This document shows, in pieces, positions 1-5,136 of a stretch of 6,403 nucleotides of DNA (its first letter is position 1; each line of letters begins with the position of its first letter). The notes below the pieces were generated by a model that did no database searches, was not told where the DNA came from, and saw only the letters and a list, made by a program, of their open reading frames with translations. The translations under genes were made by a program, and so were the position numbers. The DNA comes from Gemmataceae bacterium (GTDB taxonomy: Bacteria; Planctomycetota; Planctomycetia; Gemmatales; Gemmataceae). The stretch is from contig CANLGS010000261.1 in the NCBI GenBank assembly GCA_947490035.1, forward strand, positions 1 to 6,403, in the 5' to 3' direction.

Positions 1-324
1 GAGCTCCTGCTTGCGGAAGTCGTTGAACTTCGCCGGGAAGCGGATCGCGCCGATAAGGGTGCCTTCGGGGATTTCGCGGTAGGTGAGTCCGTTCTTGATC
101 TGCTCGGCGGTGGCCTTCGCCGGGATCTCGGTGCGGAACCACACCGCCAGGAGTTCGGCGTCGCCGTCGCGCACGACGAGCGCCTGTTCGTCCAGCAGCT
201 TGCGGACCGCCGGCGCGAGCGCGTCCGGCGGCGCGACCTTCTCGACCTTCGCCGACAGCTTCGGCTCGGCGCCGAAGGCGTGAAGTGGAAGCGTCAGCGA
301 CGCAAGCGCGATGAGAAGTCTCAT
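1..324 (-). CDS. Secreted protein of unknown function (N-terminal part, cut by window edge)
   Basis: Reading leftwards from an ATG at 324, the frame stays open for 108 codons to the window edge, so only the N-terminus is visible. It begins MRLLIALASLTLPLHAFGA, a short signal peptide with a basic start, a hydrophobic core and a small-residue cleavage region at about residues 17-19. Export from the cytoplasm is therefore likely. The mature part (EPKLSAKVEKVAPPDALAPA...) contains LLDEQALVVRDGDAELLAVWFR and, near residues 80-95, LTYREIPEGTLIGAIRFP. I do not recognise a characterised family. It has the look of the many small secreted planctomycete proteins without assigned function. A purine-rich stretch (GAAAGA) lies a few bases before the ATG. 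The next gene upstream on the same strand ends at 410, and the gap between them holds a hairpin pair. Codon use is GC-rich like its neighbours, which supports a real gene. Confidence 0.72.
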   Translation of the reverse strand, partial: MRLLIALASLTLPLHAFGAEPKLSAKVEKVAPPDALAPAVRKLLDEQALVVRDGDAELLAVWFRTEIPAKATAEQIKNGLTYREIPEGTLIGAIRFPAKFNDFRKQEL

Positions 325-335
325 ATCTTTCTTTC

Positions 336-404
336 GTGGCACAGGCATTCCTGTCTGTGCGGCTTTGACTTGGAAAGCAGCACAGACAGGAATGTCTGTG
401 TCAC
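336..404. repeat. Inverted pair of GGAA-loop hairpin units (REP/BIME-like)
   Basis: Arms 336-360 and 380-404 are inverted copies that pair over 25 bp with two mismatches. GCTTT (362-366) and AAAGC (374-378) extend the stem inside. Each arm is also a small hairpin on its own. The right one is perfect on the plus strand: CACAGACA (381-388), loop GGAA (389-392), TGTCTGTG (393-400). The left one has the same form on the minus strand with one mismatched pair. The element fills most of the 85-bp gap between two minus-strand genes and ends about 12 bp before the ATG at 324. There is no T-tract, so it is not a typical intrinsic terminator. The same stem-loop design flanks the transposase near 2450 and 2980 with different inner stem bases. 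Confidence 0.85.
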
Positions 405-409
405 AAGAG

Positions 410-1195
410 TTAGCCCACCACATCTTCGCCAAAGCGCTCGATCACCTGCTGCCACACGCGGCCGCGCAGACGGTTGCCTTCAAGCAACTGAAGGCGCTTG
501 AGGTTGTCGAGGTACGGCGACTTCACCAATGCTCTCGCCGCGTCGTTGTCGAGGTTATTGTTGCGAAGGTCGAGTGAAGTGATACGCCGCGCCCCGCGGT
601 GCCGTGCGAGTGCCTGGACGCCCGCCGTCGTGATGACCGATTGGACGTTTAACTCGATCAGCGCGAACGTCTCCGCGGTTCCCGGCCCTGAACTGGCGGG
701 CATCTCCCTCACTTCTCCGCTGAAGTCCCAAGCGGTGACCTGTTGAGTAAACGGCAAGCCGAGGAAGATTTCGACTTGCTCGGGTCCGATGCGCGTGCTG
801 CCTGGGAGGAACCGGGCCGACCTTGCCCCGAACCACTCCGGCGACCACGAGACGACAACCCTTCTCAAGCCGTCTGGGTCTTCCTGGTACGACCCGTACA
901 GCGGCAGCGGGCCTGCGTGTTCAGGGAATCCGCGAACGACGTTCGATTGCTTCCACGGCCACGGTTGCGAGCGCTGCTTCCGAATCAGCGCGTTGGCCTC
1001 CGCCTGGAGATCGATTCGGCGGGGGTCGTCGTCGGCCAGTCGCGCGGCCTCACACCCGTAGCGAATGAACTCCGCCCTCTCCTCTTCCCCGTTCTCCTGC
1101 AAGAAGTCGGCGTACACCAGGCGCGGCGTGTCGTCCTCGGGCGCGTCGAAGATCGCCCGCAGAAACGCCTCGTGTTGCGACAACAGGTCCATCAT
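410..1195 (-). CDS. TIGR02996-domain protein with degenerate leucine-rich repeats
   Basis: A 261-residue protein. Residues 4-50 (LLSQHEAFLRAIFDAPEDD, then TPRLVYADFLQENGEEERAE, FIRYGCEAARL) match the TIGR02996 domain, a short N-terminal module expanded in Gemmata-type planctomycetes and usually joined to repeat domains. Its molecular role is not known. The middle part (about 80-165) is rich in Trp, Pro and Gly and is not recognised. The C-terminal 80 residues show two to three weak leucine-rich repeats of ribonuclease-inhibitor style, clearest at 203-228 (RITSLDLRNNNLDNDAARAL) and 231-255 (NLKRLQLLEGNRL). They suggest a protein-binding surface. There is no signal peptide or membrane segment, so it is probably cytoplasmic. 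Two ATGs occur in tandem (1195 and 1192); a GAGGGG at 1203-1198 is 2 nt from the first and 5 nt from the second, so the second may be the true start. An inverted repeat begins 13 bp upstream. Confidence 0.88.
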   Translation of the reverse strand: MMDLLSQHEAFLRAIFDAPEDDTPRLVYADFLQENGEEERAEFIRYGCEAARLADDDPRRIDLQAEANALIRKQRSQPWPWKQSNVVRGFPEHAGPLPLYGSYQEDPDGLRRVVVSWSPEWFGARSARFLPGSTRIGPEQVEIFLGLPFTQQVTAWDFSGEVREMPASSGPGTAETFALIELNVQSVITTAGVQALARHRGARRITSLDLRNNNLDNDAARALVKSPYLDNLKRLQLLEGNRLRGRVWQQVIERFGEDVVG

Positions 1196-1207
1196 CGCCC
1201 CTCGATT

Positions 1208-1291
1208 GGTGAACCGCGACCGTAAGGGAGCGGGTGTTCGACGCGAGTCCTACTGAGTGAGACACCCGCTCCCTTACGGTCGCGGTCCACC
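1208..1291. repeat. Long inverted repeat of 30-bp arms with nested GTAA-loop hairpins
   Basis: Arms 1208-1237 and 1262-1291 are inverted copies over 30 bp with a single mismatch (1212 against 1287), separated by 24 bp. Each arm also folds on itself. On the plus strand the left arm gives CCGC (1214-1217) pairing with GCGG (1230-1233), a GA/AG tandem mismatch, CC pairing with GG, and a GTAA loop (1222-1225). The element fills the 104-bp gap between argC, whose stop is 8 bp away, and the start of the TIGR02996 gene 12 bp away. No T-run follows either arm. The stem sequence is unrelated to the CACAG hairpins elsewhere in the window, but the loop again has GNRA form. An mRNA crossing it would form a strong hairpin between argC and the next gene. 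Confidence 0.87.
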
Positions 1292-1299
1292 AAGAGCCA

Positions 1300-2313
1300 T
1301 CACATCAGCCCCGTGCGTTCGTCGAAGCCGAAGACGCGGTTGAAGTTCTGCACGGCCACGCCGCTCGCGCCGCGGATCAGGTTGTCTTCCGCCGCCAGCA
1401 CCAGCACCTTACCGCGAACCACCTTCACGCACACGTCGAGGAAGTTCGTGCCCACCGTGTCCTTCGTCGCCGGCGGGTTCGTTCGCACGCGCACGAACGG
1501 CTTGTCCGCGAAGTAGCTTCGATACAGTTCCACTAACTCCGCTTCATTCACGGCTCGCGTGGGCGTCGCGTAGATCGTGCTGAGGATGCCGCGATCCATC
1601 GGCATGAGGTGCGGCGTGAAGATCACCGACACCGCTTCGCCCGCGATATCGCTCAGCGCCTGTTCGATCTCCGGCGTGTGCCGGTGCGTGCCGACCGCGT
1701 AGGCGGTGACGCTCTCGTTGCATTCGGGGAAGTGGAAGTTCAGCTTCGGCGTGCGCCCGGCACCGCTCACGCCGCTCTTGCTGTCGATGATGATGCCGCT
1801 GAGTGCAATGAGCTTGTTTGCGACCAGCGGCGCGAGGCCGAGAATCGCGGTCTGCGGGTAGCAGCCGGGGTTCGCGACCAGCTTCGCGCCGGGAAGTTTG
1901 TCGCCGTACAACTCAGGCAATCCGTACACCGCGTGCGCCAGGTTCTTCGCGTCGTGGTGCGTCTCCTTGTACCACTCCTGATAAACCTTCGCGTCGCGCA
2001 ACCGGTAATCGGCGCTCAGGTCGATCACCGTAATGTCGCGCGCGAGCAGCGGCGGAATGCTCTCCATGCTGGTGCCGTGCGGCAGACACCCGAACGCGCA
2101 CTGCACGCCCTTCGCCTTGAGCGCGTCCGCATCAAAGGGTTCGCACTTCACATCGAGCCTTCCGAGCAACGACGGGTGAAGGTCCGCGATGTGTTCGGAC
2201 TGGCGCGACGTGATCGCGGCGATGTCCGCGCCGGGGTGCCGCAGCAGGAGCTTGATGAGTTCGACGGCGGTATAACCGGACCCGCCGAGGATTGCGCATT
2301 TGATTTTCGTCAT
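1300..2313 (-). CDS. argC: N-acetyl-gamma-glutamyl-phosphate reductase
   Basis: This is the third enzyme of arginine (ornithine) biosynthesis. It reduces N-acetyl-glutamyl-5-phosphate with NADPH to N-acetylglutamate 5-semialdehyde in the cytoplasm. The 337-residue length is normal for the shorter bacterial ArgC type. The N-terminal Rossmann fold shows its nucleotide-binding loop at 9-14 (LGGSGYTAVEL). The catalytic cysteine is Cys151 in LVANPGCYPQ, and the conserved active-site histidine is His212 in GTHRHTPEIEQ. The SKSGVSGAGR segment (178-187) and the C-terminal AEDNLIRGASGVAVQNFN (309-325) are family hallmarks. No expected key residue is missing. A GGAG (2323-2320) sits 6 nt before the ATG and supports the start. 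No other arg gene is visible nearby. Hairpin repeats lie on both sides: 8 bp past the stop, and 18-33 bp upstream of the start. Confidence 0.97.
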   Translation of the reverse strand: MTKIKCAILGGSGYTAVELIKLLLRHPGADIAAITSRQSEHIADLHPSLLGRLDVKCEPFDADALKAKGVQCAFGCLPHGTSMESIPPLLARDITVIDLSADYRLRDAKVYQEWYKETHHDAKNLAHAVYGLPELYGDKLPGAKLVANPGCYPQTAILGLAPLVANKLIALSGIIIDSKSGVSGAGRTPKLNFHFPECNESVTAYAVGTHRHTPEIEQALSDIAGEAVSVIFTPHLMPMDRGILSTIYATPTRAVNEAELVELYRSYFADKPFVRVRTNPPATKDTVGTNFLDVCVKVVRGKVLVLAAEDNLIRGASGVAVQNFNRVFGFDERTGLM

Positions 2314-2319
2314 CGCTCA

Positions 2320-2323
2320 CTCC
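2320..2323 (-). promoter_or_regulatory. Ribosome binding site of argC
   Basis: GGAG on the minus strand, 6 nt before the ATG at 2313. It agrees with the start at MTKIKCAILGGSGYT, the usual distance ahead of the Rossmann glycine loop. Confidence 0.6.
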
Positions 2324-2330
2324 ACTCGCA

Positions 2331-2478
2331 CACAGGGCATCGCGGGCACAGGGTTTCCGCCCTGTGCTACAGACGCCGGCCCCATCCGGGGCGGAATACC
2401 AAGACTCCGCGTGCCGGTATTCGGTTTTGCACACCGGAGGGGTCGCCGTCTATAGCACAGGGCGGAAGCCCTGTGCTA
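2331..2478. repeat. BIME-like inverted pair of CACAGGGC hairpin units between the transposase and argC
   Basis: Two inverted copies of a unit of about 44 bp: 2346-2389 and 2434-2476. They match with about five substitutions and one 1-bp gap. Each begins with a stem-loop. The right copy is perfect on the plus strand: 11 bp TAGCACAGGGC (2453-2463), loop GGAA (2464-2467), GCCCTGTGCTA (2468-2478). The left copy has its GGAA on the minus strand and one mismatched closing pair. At the centre GAATACC (2394-2400) pairs with GGTATTC (2416-2422), so the block could extrude as one large nested cruciform. An extra half-unit, CACAGGGC at 2331-2338, precedes it. The block lies in the 182-bp gap between the Y1 transposase, whose stop is 17 bp away, and the argC start. 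The rest of that gap shows nothing else apart from the argC ribosome binding site. Confidence 0.88.
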
Positions 2479-2495
2479 CCGTGACGGAAGACACA

Positions 2496-2942
2496 TCATT
2501 CCCACAGCCGTTCGGGATCGAATTCGGTGCCGCTTTCCGCGAGCATGTACAGGAACTCGTCGCGAAACGATTCCCGCGCGTGGTGTGATTCTTGGTTGTT
2601 AATGTAGTTCGGCACGCCCGGAATCGCGTTCGGGCTGAGGGTGAACGCGCCGTACCCGTCCTGCCACGCGAAGGGCATCACGCCGCGCTCGTGGAGCCAG
2701 CCCGACGAATTCGCTTTGATGTCCCGCACCACGTCCGAAACGGCACGGCTGGCGGTGAGACGCAACAGCAGGTGAACGTGATCGGCCACACCCCCGGCCG
2801 CGAACAGGTCGCCCTTGCGGTTCCGCACGATTCCACCGATATACTCGTACAACTCCGGTCGCCATACCGGATCAATCCACGGCTCGCGGCCCTTCGTGCT
2901 GAACACGATGTGGTAGAGCAACCGCGTGTAGGTTTGGGCCAT
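2496..2942 (-). CDS. Y1 (HUH) transposase, IS200 / REP-associated (RAYT) type
   Basis: A 148-residue single-domain protein of the Transposase_17 (Y1_Tnp) family. These enzymes cut single-stranded DNA next to hairpins using a tyrosine, without a DDE site. The N-terminus MAQTYTRLLYHIVFSTKGRE is typical. The metal-binding HUH motif is His55-Val-His57 (ADHVHLLLRL), and the catalytic tyrosine is Tyr113 in the YxxxQ motif (NYINNQESHH). FAWQDGYGAFTLS (91-103) and the ending FRDEFLYMLAESGTEFDPERLW also fit. All catalytic residues are present and the length is complete, so it is probably intact. An upstream in-frame ATG at 3056 is rejected because it would translate the hairpin at 2978-3027. No clear ribosome binding site precedes 2942. 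There is no partner tnpB. Hairpins with the same core lie 17 bp past the stop and 35 bp before the start. This suits either an IS200-like element or a domesticated RAYT with its REPs; I favour the latter, with moderate certainty. Confidence 0.93.
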   Translation of the reverse strand: MAQTYTRLLYHIVFSTKGREPWIDPVWRPELYEYIGGIVRNRKGDLFAAGGVADHVHLLLRLTASRAVSDVVRDIKANSSGWLHERGVMPFAWQDGYGAFTLSPNAIPGVPNYINNQESHHARESFRDEFLYMLAESGTEFDPERLWE

Positions 2943-2977
2943 GACGCACCGGCGGGTTCGGGGATTTCGTAATCTGT

Positions 2978-3027
2978 ACACGGTATACGGTACACAGGGC
3001 GGAAGCCCTGTGTACCGTATACCGTGT
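2978..3027. repeat. Perfect 23-bp-stem hairpin with GGAA loop in the transposase/amidase divergent gap
   Basis: Arms 2978-3000 and 3005-3027 pair perfectly over 23 bp around the loop GGAA (3001-3004). The inner part, CACAGGGC-GGAA-GCCCTGTG (2993-3012), is identical to the hairpin at 2453-2478 beyond the other end of the transposase. The outer 15 bp (containing CGGTATACGGTA) are unrelated to it. It occupies half of the 98-bp gap between the divergent transposase (start 2942) and amidase (start 3041), so it overlaps the likely promoter or leader region of both. As RNA it would be a very stable stem-loop ending 13 nt before the amidase ATG. I see no convincing sigma-70-type boxes beside it. Confidence 0.92.
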
Positions 3028-3031
3028 TCGT

Positions 3032-3037
3032 GGGGGA
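3032..3037 (+). promoter_or_regulatory. Ribosome binding site of the amidase gene
   Basis: GGGGGA lies 3 nt before the ATG at 3041, giving a usable though close Shine-Dalgarno. It sits just outside the foot of the 2978-3027 stem, leaving it single-stranded if the hairpin forms in the mRNA. Confidence 0.5.
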
Positions 3038-3040
3038 ACC

Positions 3041-4378
3041 ATGGAACCAACGACAATCACCGCCGCGGCCGAGTTCATCCGCAACGGCGAACTCACGCCT
3101 TCGGAGCTGCTTGAACAATGCCTCGCGCGCATCGACCGGTACGAAGATCGCGTGAAAGCGTGGGTGTACATCGACCGCGACGGCGCGCGCGAACAAGCCT
3201 CGCGCCTGACTGCCGAACTGAAGACGGGTCAGAACCGCGGGCCGCTGCACGGCATCCCGGTGGGCATCAAGGACATCATCGACGTGTTCGACATGCCGAC
3301 CGCGTGCGGCTCGAAGCGCTGGGCGAACAGCTACGCCCGCCGCGACGCGACCTGCGTGGCACGCCTGCGGCAAGCCGGTGCGGTCATCATGGGCAAAACG
3401 GTGACGACGGCTTACGCGAGCTTCGACCCGCCGCCGACGCGCAACCCGTGGAACCTCGACCGCACGCCGGGCGGCAGTTCCAGCGGTTCGGCGGCGGCGG
3501 TCGCGTGCGGCATGTGCCTGGGCGCGCTCGCCACGCAAACCGGCGGCTCGATCACGCGCCCCGCGAGCTACTGCGGCGTGTACAGCCTGAAGCCGACCCA
3601 CGGCCGCGTGAGCGTTGACGGCGTGCTGCCGCTCGCGCCGAGTCTCGATCACGTCGGCATCATGGCGAACAGCGTGCGAGACCTCGCCCTTCTGCTTCAG
3701 CCGCTCACCGGATACGACGACGAGAGCGCCCCGCGCCCGTACCTTTATCGCAGCGAGGTGGAACAACAGCAGCAAGCATGGCGGCGTACACTGTCCGCGC
3801 TCCCAGACTTCCCCGCGACCGCCGGCCCGGAGATGCGCGCCGCGTTCGACGCGTTCCGCGACAAGACTCGCGCCGCGAAGTGGGCGTGGAACGAGTTGCC
3901 GCTGCCGCCGTCGTTCGCGGACGCGCCGAACTTCCAGTACACCGTGATGGCCGTCGAAGCCGCCGCGTATCACGGCGCGCGGATGGCGCGGCACCCGGAC
4001 GATTACCCGCCGAAGGTTCGCAGCCTGATCGAACACGGCAACGCCACGTCCGCGCCGCACTTCGTCAACGTGATGAACCACTACAAGACGATGCGCGACG
4101 AGATCGAGCGTGCGTTCGTGGACGGATGGCGAACACTCATCACACCCGCGACGACCGGACCGGCACCGACCGCCGAAACGACCGGCGACCCCGCGTTCAA
4201 CGCGCCGTGGAGTTACACCGGCTTGCCCACCGTGTCGCTGCCGTTCGCGTGGGGCGCCGACGGAATGCCGCTCGCGGTGCAACTGACCGGCGACCGCTAT
4301 TTTGAAGACGAACTCTTCGCGCTCGCAGACGCGCTCGAAGCGGACATCGCTTTCGAGCGCCGGGCGCTTCCGCTATGA
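3041..4378 (+). CDS. Amidase-signature (AS) family amidase
   Basis: A 445-residue serine amidohydrolase of the AS family (relatives: GatA, FAAH, bacterial amidases), cytoplasmic with no signal peptide. The Ser-cisSer-Lys triad is readable by alignment to the family: Lys77 in PVGIKDIIDV, cis-Ser146 in TPGGSSSGSAAAVA, and nucleophile Ser170 in TQTGGSITRPASYCGV, followed by SLKPTHGRVS. The C-terminal part (YTGLPTVSLPFAWGADGMPLAVQLTG, about 385-415) has the usual closing motif. It is probably not the GatA subunit of the Glu-tRNA amidotransferase: it is shorter, has TQTGGS where GatA has a TDTGGS-type motif, and has no gatB or gatC beside it. The substrate cannot be told from sequence. It is the first gene of a plus-strand group, 9 bp before the pseudouridine synthase and upstream of a D-glutamate cyclase pair. 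A role in amide or lactam nitrogen metabolism is possible but unproven. Confidence 0.93.
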   Translation: MEPTTITAAAEFIRNGELTPSELLEQCLARIDRYEDRVKAWVYIDRDGAREQASRLTAELKTGQNRGPLHGIPVGIKDIIDVFDMPTACGSKRWANSYARRDATCVARLRQAGAVIMGKTVTTAYASFDPPPTRNPWNLDRTPGGSSSGSAAAVACGMCLGALATQTGGSITRPASYCGVYSLKPTHGRVSVDGVLPLAPSLDHVGIMANSVRDLALLLQPLTGYDDESAPRPYLYRSEVEQQQQAWRRTLSALPDFPATAGPEMRAAFDAFRDKTRAAKWAWNELPLPPSFADAPNFQYTVMAVEAAAYHGARMARHPDDYPPKVRSLIEHGNATSAPHFVNVMNHYKTMRDEIERAFVDGWRTLITPATTGPAPTAETTGDPAFNAPWSYTGLPTVSLPFAWGADGMPLAVQLTGDRYFEDELFALADALEADIAFERRALPL

Positions 4379-4387
4379 TGTGACGCT

Positions 4388-5110
4388 ATGTCATTCGCGG
4401 ACGCTCTCGACATCCTGTACGAAGACAACCACTGCATCGCTTTGAACAAGCCGGCGGGGTGGCCGACCACGCACTTCGACGGCAAGGACGAGACCGTGGA
4501 CCGGCTCGTGAAAGCGTACCTCAAAGAGAAGTACGACAAGCCCGGCAACGTGTTCCTCGGCGTCGTCCATCGGCTCGACAAGCCCGTGAGCGGGTCGCTA
4601 CTGTTCGCCCGCACGAGCAAGGCCGCCGCGCGGCTGTGCGAGCAGTTCCGCGAGGGCGGCGTCGAGAAGTGTTATTGGGCCGTCGTCGAAGATCAGGTGC
4701 GCGGCGCGAAGGCCGCGCCGTGGGCGACGGCGGACACCGGTTCGCTCGAAGACTGGCTGAAGAAGGACGAGCCGAAGATGCGTGTCGAGGTGGTCGAACC
4801 AGAAACCGAGGGCGCGCAGTTCGCGCGGCTGCTGGTCCAGGTGCGAGCCAGGCACAACGGCTTGATCTGGCTGGAACTCCGCCCGCACACCGGGCGGAAG
4901 CACCAACTTCGCGTGCAACTCGCGAGTCGCGGCGCGCCGATCTACGGCGACGCCAAGTACGGCAGCGACCACCCCTTCGGCCACTCGATCGCGCTGCACG
5001 CGCGCAGCCTGACGTTCCTGCACCCGACGACGAAGGAACCGATCACCGCGAAGTCCGACGTGCCGAAGCTCTGGCGCGGCCGATTCGCCTATCTGCTCAA
5101 TGCTTCCTAG
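4388..5110 (+). CDS. RluA-family RNA pseudouridine synthase
   Basis: A 240-residue enzyme that isomerises uridine to pseudouridine in rRNA or tRNA. It opens directly with the catalytic domain (DILYEDNHCIALNKPAGWPT, residues 8-27), with no S4 RNA-binding domain. The catalytic aspartate is Asp64 in GVVHRLDKPVSGSLLFARTSKAA. The usual RluA motif is HRLDRxTSG; here it is HRLDKPVSG, a mild variant that keeps His, Arg, Leu, Asp, Ser and Gly. Motif III is ELRPHTGRKHQLRVQLASRGAPIYGDAKYG (about 157-186), and ALHARSLTFLHPTTKEP (201-217) is the usual C-terminal strand. It begins 9 bp after the amidase stop without a clear ribosome binding site, so translational coupling is plausible, and it ends 26 bp before the next gene. 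Which RNA position it modifies cannot be told; the single-domain form recalls the RluA/TruC/YqcB group. Confidence 0.93.
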   Translation: MSFADALDILYEDNHCIALNKPAGWPTTHFDGKDETVDRLVKAYLKEKYDKPGNVFLGVVHRLDKPVSGSLLFARTSKAAARLCEQFREGGVEKCYWAVVEDQVRGAKAAPWATADTGSLEDWLKKDEPKMRVEVVEPETEGAQFARLLVQVRARHNGLIWLELRPHTGRKHQLRVQLASRGAPIYGDAKYGSDHPFGHSIALHARSLTFLHPTTKEPITAKSDVPKLWRGRFAYLLNAS

Positions 5111-5136
5111 CCGCTCGCGGCTTCGCAGGCCACACC

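Noticed and set aside
1208..1291. An intrinsic (rho-independent) terminator for argC
   Set aside because: The stem is strong and lies just after the stop, but no T-run follows in either direction, and 30-bp arms with a 24-bp spacer are larger than a typical terminator. Some role in transcript ending remains possible.
1609..2484. A 291-codon open frame on the plus strand opposite argC
   Set aside because: It is Arg-rich, low in recognisable motifs and lies antisense to a clear argC with all its catalytic motifs; it also runs through the palindromic repeats.
336..3027. A CRISPR-like array or attachment sites from the repeated CACAG motifs
   Set aside because: The repeats are palindromic, irregularly spaced over 2.6 kb and have no uniform spacers, and no cas or integrase gene is present.
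2943..3056. A longer start for the transposase at 3056
   Set aside because: The extra 38 residues would be translated through the 23-bp hairpin, and MAQTYTRLLYHIVFSTKGRE at 2942 is the normal family N-terminus.
2678..4282. A 534-codon open frame on the minus strand opposite the amidase
   Set aside because: Its product is an Arg/Val/His-rich string without domain features, typical of an antisense shadow of a GC-rich gene. The plus-strand amidase and the transposase explain the region fully.
3041..4378. gatA, the Glu-tRNA(Gln) amidotransferase subunit A
   Set aside because: The protein is shorter than GatA, has TQTGGS in place of the TDTGGS type, and has no gatB or gatC neighbour. A general AS amidase is the safer call.
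4459..5136. An upstream extension of the DUF4392 frame that would fuse it to a long N-terminal part
   Set aside because: This stretch is the out-of-frame shadow of the pseudouridine synthase (Arg/Ala-rich product). Family similarity begins after the ATG at 5137.
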